Shown here piece by piece: positions 58,481-64,000 of a stretch of 64,000 nucleotides of DNA. The position numbers and the translations under genes are program-made. The stretch comes from Flavobacteriales bacterium (GTDB lineage: Bacteria; Bacteroidota; Bacteroidia; Flavobacteriales_F; PHOS-HE28). Positions within the stretch are counted from its first letter, which is position 1. Each line of letters opens with the position of its first letter. The notes under the pieces were generated by a model. That model saw only the letters and a program-made list of their open reading frames with translations, was not told the DNA's origin and did no database searches. The stretch is from positions 3,044,001 to 3,108,000 of the forward strand of contig CP065018.1 of assembly GCA_016700415.1 (NCBI GenBank), read 5' to 3'.

Positions 58481-58590
58481 CATGTGTACGGATCGTCGCG
58501 TCGTTCCACCGGTGGTCCCGATGCGGAGTGGATGCTGAATACGGAATGGGCGTTAAAAGTCGGCCACCTTCCCCCGTCTCAAACTAGCCC

Positions 58591-58598
58591 TACCTTTG
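58591..58598 (+). promoter_or_regulatory. -7 box of the ABC-F gene
   Basis: TACCTTTG, a perfect TAnnTTTG, 12 nt before the ATG at 58611. It supports that start over the in-frame TTG at 58596. Confidence 0.7.
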
Positions 58599-58610
58599 CC
58601 GCCCGAAAAA

Positions 58611-60536
58611 ATGATCAGCGTCAGCAACCTTCTTCTGCATTTTGGCGAACGCCCCATGTTCGACAACGTCTCCTTCTTCATCGGAACGGATGACCGCATC
58701 GGGCTCGTGGGTCGCAATGGAGCGGGCAAGAGCACACTGCTGAAGATCCTTGCCGGCCAACAGCCCTTCGACAAAGGGAATATCGGCAGACCTAAGGAGC
58801 TCACCATGGGCTATTTGCCCCAGCAAATGGACCATGACCTGGACCTCACCCCATGGCAGGTGGCGGAGAAGGCATTTGCCGAGGCGCAGGAGCTGAACGC
58901 CTCCATCGACCGGATCACTGCCGACTTGGAAAAGGCCACCACGGACGATGAGGCCATGGAACTGGCAACGATGCTCGCGCATGCCCATGAACGGCTGAAT
59001 ACTTTGGGCGTCACCGACCATGACATGCGGATCGAGCGCATGTTGAAGGGTATCGGCTTCGTGGAACAAGACATGCACCGCAGCATGAAGGAACTCAGCG
59101 GGGGCTGGCGCATGCGTGCGGAATTGGCGCGGATCCTCCTCATGCAGCCGGACCTCTTGCTGTTGGACGAACCGACCAATCACTTGGACTTGCCCGCGAT
59201 CCAATGGCTGGAGGACCTGCTCAGGACCTATCCGGCTGCCTTGGTGTTGATCAGCCACGATAAGACCTTCTTGGACAAGCTCACGAAGCGCACGTTGGAG
59301 GTCACCGGCGGCGAGATCATCGACCGCAAAGTGCCTTGGAGCCAATATGTGGAGCTGCGCAAGGTGGAACGCGAACAGCAATCCGCCGCCGCGAAGGAAC
59401 AGCAGCGCTACATCAAGGAGACCGAGGCGCTCATCAACAAATTCCGGGCAAAAGCCAGCAAGGCCGCGTTCGCGCAGAACCTCATCAACAGGCTGGACAA
59501 GCTGGACCGCATCGAGGTGGAGGACGAGGACCTGCGGAAGATGCTGGTGAAATTCCCGCCCGCACCCACCAGCGGGAAGCTGGTCTGCGAGGTGCTTGGG
59601 GTCTCCAAGGCCTACGGTCCGAAGCGGATCTTCAGCAATGCGGAGCTGACCATCGCCAAAGGTGAACACTTGGCCTTGGTGGGCGCGAACGGTACGGGCA
59701 AGAGCACGCTGGTGCGGATGATCATGCGGGAGGAGCCCTTCGAAGGCGAGATCAGGCTGGGCCACAACGTGATCACGGGTTATTACGCACAGGACATGCC
59801 TGAGCGAATGGCCCCGCAACGCACCGTGATCGAGACCGCGGAGGATGCCGCCAGCGAGGAGAACAGGGCGCGCGTCCGTGCCATGCTCGGAGCCTTCATG
59901 TTCAGTGGCGAGGACGTGGACAAGAAGGTAAAGGTGCTCAGTGGGGGAGAGCGTGCGCGTTTGGCCCTGTGCTGTATGCTGCTGAAGCCGCTCAATTTCC
60001 TTCTTCTGGACGAACCCACGCACCACTTGGACATCCAAAGCAAAGATGTGCTGAAGGAGGCCTTGAAGAATTACGATGGCACTTTCCTTTTGGTGAGCCA
60101 CGACCGTGACTTCCTCACCGGCCTTACCGACCGGCTACTGGAACTCGACGACTACCGCATCCGCGACCAGCACATGGACATCCTGGAGCTGATCGAAAAG
60201 CGCAAGGCCTTACAAGGCGCTGACATTGGCAAGAGCTCCGAGCGCGCAAAAGAGGTGAAGAAACCCAAAACCGGGAAGAACCATCGCGGTGACAAAGACC
60301 GTGATAAAGAGCTCCGGAAAGCACGCAACGCCGTGGAGCGACTGGAAAAGCGCTTGGCCGAGCTGGAACAGGAGGAGAAAGACCTTCAGGCCAAGGTGAT
60401 GAAGGGCAACCTTCCGGCGGACCAAGTGCAGGCTGGTTATGAGAAAATGGGCACGGTGGCCAAGCAGATCGCACAGGTGATGGGGGAATGGGAGGCAGCC
60501 TCGGCGCAGGTGGAGGAGCTGGCTGAAGAGGCCTGA
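58611..60536 (+). CDS. ABC-F family ATPase (ribosome-acting, EttA/Uup-like)
   Basis: A 641-residue soluble protein with two ATPase domains and no membrane part. Domain 1 has Walker A GRNGAGKST near residue 35, signature LSGGWRMR and Walker B LLLLDEPTNHLD. Domain 2 has GANGTGKST, signature LSGGERARL and LLLDEPTHHLD. The interdomain linker (about 245-310) is charged and helical, as in ABC-F translation factors. The C-terminal 100 residues form a Lys/Glu-rich coiled coil (AVERLEKRLAELEQEEKDL) like Uup. It probably acts at the ribosomal E site; the exact subfamily is unsettled. Confidence 0.93.
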   Translation: MISVSNLLLHFGERPMFDNVSFFIGTDDRIGLVGRNGAGKSTLLKILAGQQPFDKGNIGRPKELTMGYLPQQMDHDLDLTPWQVAEKAFAEAQELNASIDRITADLEKATTDDEAMELATMLAHAHERLNTLGVTDHDMRIERMLKGIGFVEQDMHRSMKELSGGWRMRAELARILLMQPDLLLLDEPTNHLDLPAIQWLEDLLRTYPAALVLISHDKTFLDKLTKRTLEVTGGEIIDRKVPWSQYVELRKVEREQQSAAAKEQQRYIKETEALINKFRAKASKAAFAQNLINRLDKLDRIEVEDEDLRKMLVKFPPAPTSGKLVCEVLGVSKAYGPKRIFSNAELTIAKGEHLALVGANGTGKSTLVRMIMREEPFEGEIRLGHNVITGYYAQDMPERMAPQRTVIETAEDAASEENRARVRAMLGAFMFSGEDVDKKVKVLSGGERARLALCCMLLKPLNFLLLDEPTHHLDIQSKDVLKEALKNYDGTFLLVSHDRDFLTGLTDRLLELDDYRIRDQHMDILELIEKRKALQGADIGKSSERAKEVKKPKTGKNHRGDKDRDKELRKARNAVERLEKRLAELEQEEKDLQAKVMKGNLPADQVQAGYEKMGTVAKQIAQVMGEWEAASAQVEELAEEA

Positions 60537-60582
60537 GGTCCATTTGAATTCCACTGAACGTGATCTCGTCCTGTATTTGCGC

Positions 60583-60590
60583 TATATTTG
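60583..60590 (+). promoter_or_regulatory. -7 box of the initiator tRNA gene
   Basis: TATATTTG, a perfect TAnnTTTG, ends 9 nt before the tRNA 5' end at 60600. Confidence 0.7.
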
Positions 60591-60599
60591 CGCCCCTAT

Positions 60600-60672
60600 T
60601 GCGGGGTGGAGCAGATGGTAGCTCGTCGGGCTCATAACCCGAAGGCCGTAGGTTCGAGTCCTACCCCCGCTA
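60600..60672 (+). tRNA. tRNA-Met (CAT), initiator type
   Basis: The cloverleaf is complete: acceptor 2-7 GCGGGG pairs with CCCCGC; D arm GGAGC...GCTC; anticodon arm TCGGG-CTCATAA-CCCGA; T arm GTAGG-TTCGAGT-CCTAC; discriminator A. The three G-C pairs below the CAT anticodon loop and the unpaired first base (T1 opposite T72) mark it as initiator rather than elongator tRNA. CCA is not encoded. Confidence 0.93.
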
Positions 60673-60676
60673 CTAA

Positions 60677-60709
60677 AAAGGGGCTATCTCACATCGGGAT
60701 GGCCCCTTT
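60677..60709 (+). terminator. Terminator after the initiator tRNA
   Basis: AAAGGGGC (60677-60684) and GCCCCTTT (60702-60709) with an additional ATC/GAT inner pairing, followed by GGTTTTCC, 4 nt after the tRNA 3' end. Confidence 0.75.
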
Positions 60710-60789
60710 GGTTTTCCTGAGCTGAGTGTTCCAACTTGAAGCATCGAACGATCCCACCGCTTTCCAACGACCTTCGTAGTCTCAATAGC

Positions 60790-61665
60790 ATGGAACACCG
60801 CGCGGGATACGTCAACATAATCGGGAGGCCCAATGTGGGGAAGAGCACCCTGCTGAACGCCTTGTTGGGCGAGAAGCTGGTGATCGTGAACCCGAAGGCG
60901 CAGACCACGCGGCACCGCATCCTCGGCATCCTCAATGGGGAAGATCACCAACTTATCCTCTCCGATACGCCCGGTATTCTGGAGCCGGTCTACAAGCTGC
61001 AGGAGAGCATGATGCACGCAGTGGACGAGGCGCTCCGCGATGCCGATGTGCTGATCGTAATGGTGGAGCTGGGCGAAACACCCGAGAAGTCCGAGGAGCT
61101 TTTGCGCAGGGCACGCCGATTTGATGGGAAAACCTTGGTGCTGATCAACAAGGTAGATCTGGGTGATGAGGAGAGACTGAACACGGCCTTTGAAGCTTGG
61201 CATCAGGCATTCCCGGATGCCACGGTGCTGCCGATCTCCGCCTTGCACGGGCTGTATGTGAAGGAACTGCGCTCCAAGTTGATCGATCTGCTGCCGGAGC
61301 ATCCGCCGTATTTCCCGAAGGATGAGATGAGCGATCGCGACATGCGCTTCTTCATCAGCGAGATGATCCGCGAGAAGATCCTGAGCATCTACAAACAGGA
61401 GATCCCGTACAGCGCCCAGGTGGTGGTGAACAGCTACGAGGAAAGCCCGGAGATCGTGAAGATCCAGGCGGACGTGTTCGTGATGCGTGATAGCCAGAAG
61501 GGCATTATCATCGGAAAAGGCGGGGGAGCGCTGCGCCAGCTAGGCACCGAGGCGCGCAAGGCCATAGAAAAGTTCGTCAACAACAAGGTCTTCCTGGACC
61601 TGAAGGTGAAAGTGGACGAGGATTGGCGCGGGGATGAACGGAAACTACGTGGATACGGGTATTGA
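60790..61665 (+). CDS. era: GTPase Era
   Basis: A 291-residue GTPase of 16S rRNA 3'-end maturation. The G domain has GRPNVGKST (near residue 12), QTTRHRILGI, DTPGI and NKVD; the C-terminal KH domain has GIIIGKGGGALRQLGTEARK. The ATG at 60790 (MEHRAGYVNIIGRPNVGK) gives the normal N-terminus; an in-frame extension to 60736 is unlikely. It is followed by the second Era-like GTPase, Der, after a repeat-containing gap of 145 nt. Confidence 0.97.
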   Translation: MEHRAGYVNIIGRPNVGKSTLLNALLGEKLVIVNPKAQTTRHRILGILNGEDHQLILSDTPGILEPVYKLQESMMHAVDEALRDADVLIVMVELGETPEKSEELLRRARRFDGKTLVLINKVDLGDEERLNTAFEAWHQAFPDATVLPISALHGLYVKELRSKLIDLLPEHPPYFPKDEMSDRDMRFFISEMIREKILSIYKQEIPYSAQVVVNSYEESPEIVKIQADVFVMRDSQKGIIIGKGGGALRQLGTEARKAIEKFVNNKVFLDLKVKVDEDWRGDERKLRGYGY

Positions 61666-61690
61666 GAGCCGGCCAAGGCTATCGGATTTT

Positions 61691-61721
61691 CATCACAGAG
61701 GCACAGAGAACACAGAGAAAG
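61691..61721 (+). repeat. CACGAAGRA-family repeat between era and der
   Basis: CATCACAGAGGCACAGAGAA... (9-nt period, CACAGAG units), the same family as 10150-10263 and 19199-19324. Here only one arm is present. Confidence 0.7.
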
Positions 61722-61810
61722 ATCAATACGGGCGGCGATGGAGGAACAAGGGAGCTGCTGCGCAACAGCCCGGTTCTGAAGCCCCGACCGGACAACAGGG
61801 ATTTGAAAAG

Positions 61811-63112
61811 ATGAACATCGTCGCAATCGTTGGTCGCCCGAACGTGGGCAAGAGCACGCTCTTCAACCGGCTCATCGAGAGCCGCATCGCCATCACCGAC
61901 CCCACGGCGGGCACCACCCGGGACCGCCATTACGGCAAGGCCGAATGGAACGGGAAGCACTTCGACGTAGTGGATACCGGGGGCTACGTGCAGGGCAGCG
62001 ATGATGTGTTCGAGAAGGAGATCCGCAAACAGGTGGCGCTTGCCATCGAGGAGGCGGACAGCATCCTCTTCCTCGTGGATACCCAGCAAGGGATCACAGG
62101 AATGGACCAAGCGGTCGCCCAAATGCTCCGCAAGGCTGAAAAGCCCGTATTCCTAGTGGCCAACAAGGTGGATTCGAACGACAAGGACGTGTATGCGGCG
62201 GAGTTCTACAAATTCGGCCTGGGAGAGGTGTACAGCATCAGCGCGCAAAGCGGAGCAGGCACCGGCGACCTGTTGGACGAAGTGGTGAAAGGCTTCGCGA
62301 AGCCTACGGAGGAGGTGCTGGACGAGCGTCCGAAGATCGCGATCGTGGGCAAGCCGAACGTCGGAAAATCCTCGCTGGTGAACACGCTGTTGGGCAATGA
62401 GCGCAACATCGTGACGCCCGTGGCGGGCACCACCCGGGACAATATCAACTCGCACTATACCGGCTTTGGTTTCGACGTGACGTTGCTCGACACCGCAGGG
62501 ATCCGCCGCAAGAGCAAGGTGGACGAGGACATCGAGTTCTACAGCGTTCTGCGCAGCGTCCGCGCCATCGAGGAGAGTGACGTGTGCCTTCTGATGATCG
62601 ATGCACAAGATGGCGTCAACCACCAGGACCTGCACATCTTCTCCATGATCGAGAAGGGAGGCAAAGGCATCGTGGTGGTGGTGAACAAGTGGGACCTTAT
62701 CGAGAAGGACACCAAGACGACCTTGGTCTTCGAAGAGGAGATCCGCCGCAAACTTGCGCCTTTCACGGACCTGCCAATCGTGTTCACCTCGGTCACGGAA
62801 AAGCAACGGATCCACAAGGCCTTGGAATTGGCCATGGAAGTTTACGCGAACCGCGCCCAGCGGATCGCCACGCGCAAGCTCAACGACGTGATGCTGCCGG
62901 AGATCGAGCGGATGCCGCCACCGATGAACAAGGGGAAGTCGATCCGCATCAAGTATGTTACGCAGCTACCCGGTGTGGTACCGGCGTTCGCCTTCTTCTG
63001 CAACCTGCCGCAGTATGTGAAGGAGAGCTACACGCGCTACCTGGAGAATAAGCTGCGCGAGCACTTCACCTTCACGGGCGTGCCGATCCGGGTGTTCTTC
63101 CGGAAGAAGTGA
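61811..63112 (+). CDS. der: GTPase Der (EngA)
   Basis: A 433-residue double-G-domain GTPase of 50S assembly. G domain 1 starts at once with IVAIVGRPNVGKST and has TDPTAGTTRD, DTGGY and NKVD; G domain 2 has IVGKPNVGKSS (near residue 180), TPVAGTTRDNI, DTAGIRRKSK and NKWD. The C-terminal KH-like domain ends RYLENKLREHF...VPIRVFFRKK. The ATG at 61811 is the family start; a longer frame reaching back into era (61634) is an artefact of the open repeat region. Confidence 0.97.
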   Translation: MNIVAIVGRPNVGKSTLFNRLIESRIAITDPTAGTTRDRHYGKAEWNGKHFDVVDTGGYVQGSDDVFEKEIRKQVALAIEEADSILFLVDTQQGITGMDQAVAQMLRKAEKPVFLVANKVDSNDKDVYAAEFYKFGLGEVYSISAQSGAGTGDLLDEVVKGFAKPTEEVLDERPKIAIVGKPNVGKSSLVNTLLGNERNIVTPVAGTTRDNINSHYTGFGFDVTLLDTAGIRRKSKVDEDIEFYSVLRSVRAIEESDVCLLMIDAQDGVNHQDLHIFSMIEKGGKGIVVVVNKWDLIEKDTKTTLVFEEEIRRKLAPFTDLPIVFTSVTEKQRIHKALELAMEVYANRAQRIATRKLNDVMLPEIERMPPPMNKGKSIRIKYVTQLPGVVPAFAFFCNLPQYVKESYTRYLENKLREHFTFTGVPIRVFFRKK

Positions 63113-63216
63113 GGGCGGGCAGGTGACTTTAGTATTTCACGAGTGTGCGATGCTTCTCGGTCGAGTGCGTTATGCCGTATCTTTCCTTTTAACTTTGCTG
63201 AACAACCGCATCAGAC

Positions 63217-63411
63217 ATGAAAGGCGTGATCATTCTTGAGGACCAAGCCAACAACAAGCGCTACTTGCAGATCGATGTTGCGGAGCTTGACAAGCACCGT
63301 GAACAGATCGAGGATATGATGGACGGCCTCATTGCCGAACAGCGCGGTGGCCAGCCCTCGATCACGCTTGAGGCGTTGGAAGAGAAATTGCTCAAGCAAG
63401 GGAAGCTTTGA
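63217..63411 (+). CDS. Putative antitoxin (RelB-like)
   Basis: A 64-residue protein of mostly helical, charged sequence (MKGVIILEDQANNKRYLQID, VAELDKHREQIEDMMDGLIAEQ, LEALEEKLLKQ). It lies in front of, and overlaps by 4 nt, a RelE/ParE-type reading frame, which is the usual antitoxin-first layout. Family assignment is by context; I see no clear DNA-binding motif. Confidence 0.6.
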   Translation: MKGVIILEDQANNKRYLQIDVAELDKHREQIEDMMDGLIAEQRGGQPSITLEALEEKLLKQGKL

Positions 63412-63667
63412 CCTATAAGGTCAGGATCGTGCGCGATGCGGAGCGGGATCTCGCTTCGGTGCATTCGGTCGTGGTACCAAGGTTGGTCAAGGCGATCAGA
63501 GCATTGGCTACGGAACCGCGTCCGCCAGGTTGCAAGAAGCTCAAGGGCGCGCATTCCGAATCGTGGCGGATCAGGGTTGGCGCTTACCGCATACCTATGT
63601 GATCGACGACGGGATCCGCGTGGTGGAGATCCGTGAGGTGGGGCATCGAAAGGATATCTATAGGTGA
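63408..63667 (+). pseudogene. RelE/ParE-type toxin with a frameshift
   Basis: A TTG start at 63408 overlaps the antitoxin stop. The frame reads YKVRIVRDAERDLASV ... CKKLKGAHSESWRIRVGAYRI, a typical RelE/ParE fold, then hits TGA at 63600. One frame over, beginning at 63596, the conserved end continues as YVIDDGIRVVEIREVGHRKDIYR to a TGA at 63665-63667. One missing base near 63591-63596 explains the break. The toxin is therefore inactivated, or the base was lost in sequencing or assembly. Confidence 0.8.
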
Positions 63668-63679
63668 AGTGAGGATGGC

Positions 63680-64000
63680 TTAGTTCTCACCAATATCCAT
63701 GGACCGTGCATCTTCATTTATGAGCAAATAGGTCTTCTCTGTGCCGACGGAAAACTTCAGCGATTTGCCTGTGACAACAAACCGGTTAACTCCGTCCAGT
63801 GTTTTAACGGCACACATACTGGCTCCGGCCTTGTTTTTTCCAGCATCGCGTGTGACATTGGTACACAGCATCCATTCTCGTTCACCGGGAACTTCAACAA
63901 GCATATAGTCATAGTAATCCTGTGCCTTATCCGTAACGTTCAGTCCAACTCCGAAAAGTCGAATCCTTGTGCCGCGCCAAAAGTCTTGTTCATCTGGCAC
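63680..64000 (-). CDS. Hypothetical protein, 5' end outside the window
   Basis: At least 106 residues, open to the right edge, so the true start is not visible. The visible part is mostly short strands (YYDYMLVEVPGEREWML, ASMCAVKTLDGVNRFVVTG, TEKTYLLINEDARS) with no recognisable motif. Its codon use looks less GC-biased than its neighbours, which may indicate recent arrival. It converges with the toxin-antitoxin pair. Confidence 0.5.
   Translation of the reverse strand: MPDEQDFWRGTRIRLFGVGLNVTDKAQDYYDYMLVEVPGEREWMLCTNVTRDAGKNKAGASMCAVKTLDGVNRFVVTGKSLKFSVGTEKTYLLINEDARSMDIGEN

Noticed and set aside
58590..60101. 503-codon minus-strand frame across the ABC-F gene
   Set aside because: Antisense to a clear ABC-F ATPase; composition artefact.
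61634..61810. N-terminal extension of Der into era
   Set aside because: The extension is encoded by the end of era plus a repeat; the ATG at 61811 gives the standard Der N-terminus.

Overview
The window is one contiguous, GC-rich chromosomal segment of a Bacteroidota bacterium, most likely a high-GC member of the Flavobacteriales. The evidence is a complete type IX secretion (T9SS) core (PorP/SprF-like, GldK, GldL, GldM, GldN), cargo with T9SS C-terminal sorting domains, and promoters with the Bacteroidota -7 box (TAnnTTTG). I see no plasmid, phage, transposase, rRNA or CRISPR signature. One tRNA (initiator Met) is present.

Layout. 0-10 kb: tandem-domain amidohydrolase (cut by the left edge), a small cytochrome b-like/cytochrome c pair, hflX, a PBP1A-type penicillin-binding protein, an acyltransferase and an MsbA-like ABC exporter. 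10-21.5 kb: rbfA, a methyltransferase, an outer-membrane/OmpA pair, a LolC/E-type permease, tadA-recJ, a PPK2 kinase and a predicted envelope protein. 21.5-30.3 kb: an accessory block. Secreted beta-helix proteins and a T9SS cargo protein are transcribed divergently from an ECF sigma factor / anti-sigma-like TPR protein / TPR-CHAT protease operon. A truncated LuxR gene and an orphan T9SS sorting-domain remnant flank it. 30.3-38 kb: a housekeeping run miaB - sigma54-type AAA+ regulator - LptE-like lipoprotein - TPR protein - secG - groES - groEL. 38-48 kb: a second accessory block of secreted, lipo- and membrane proteins next to a LytS/LytTR-type two-component pair, then msrB. 48-58.5 kb: topA, an arginase-family protein and porP-gldKLMN. 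58.6-64 kb: ABC-F ATPase, tRNA-fMet, era, der, a RelB/RelE-like toxin-antitoxin pair with a frameshifted toxin, and a partial hypothetical gene.

The most interesting content is regulatory. (1) Four minus-strand genes or operons near the LytTR regulator (start codons at 38432, 40240, 43149, 44172) share an element of two direct half-sites of form ATTCTCA/ATGCTCA with an exact 21-bp period. In each case it lies 30-31 bp upstream of a -7-like box, as expected for a LytTR-type operator, and this predicts a compact regulon. (2) Two genes of the first accessory block share GTTCACATCC-N11-CCGATATA, and the ECF operon carries a close variant of it, so the ECF factor probably drives itself, the secreted beta-helix operon and the truncated luxR gene. 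The same protein pair (beta-helix protein plus repeat protein with T9SS tail) occurs in both blocks under two different control systems. This is the best candidate for an undescribed envelope-signalling system.

At larger scale, many genes have a -7 box only 4-9 nt before the start codon, which predicts leaderless mRNAs. Several short repeat families sit between genes: 9-nt CACGAAGRA tandems, AGTTGTC heptads, GATCAGAT repeats and 20-bp palindromes. Two of them appear to have entered the miaB reading frame. Many long reverse-strand reading frames over real genes are composition artefacts and are not annotated.
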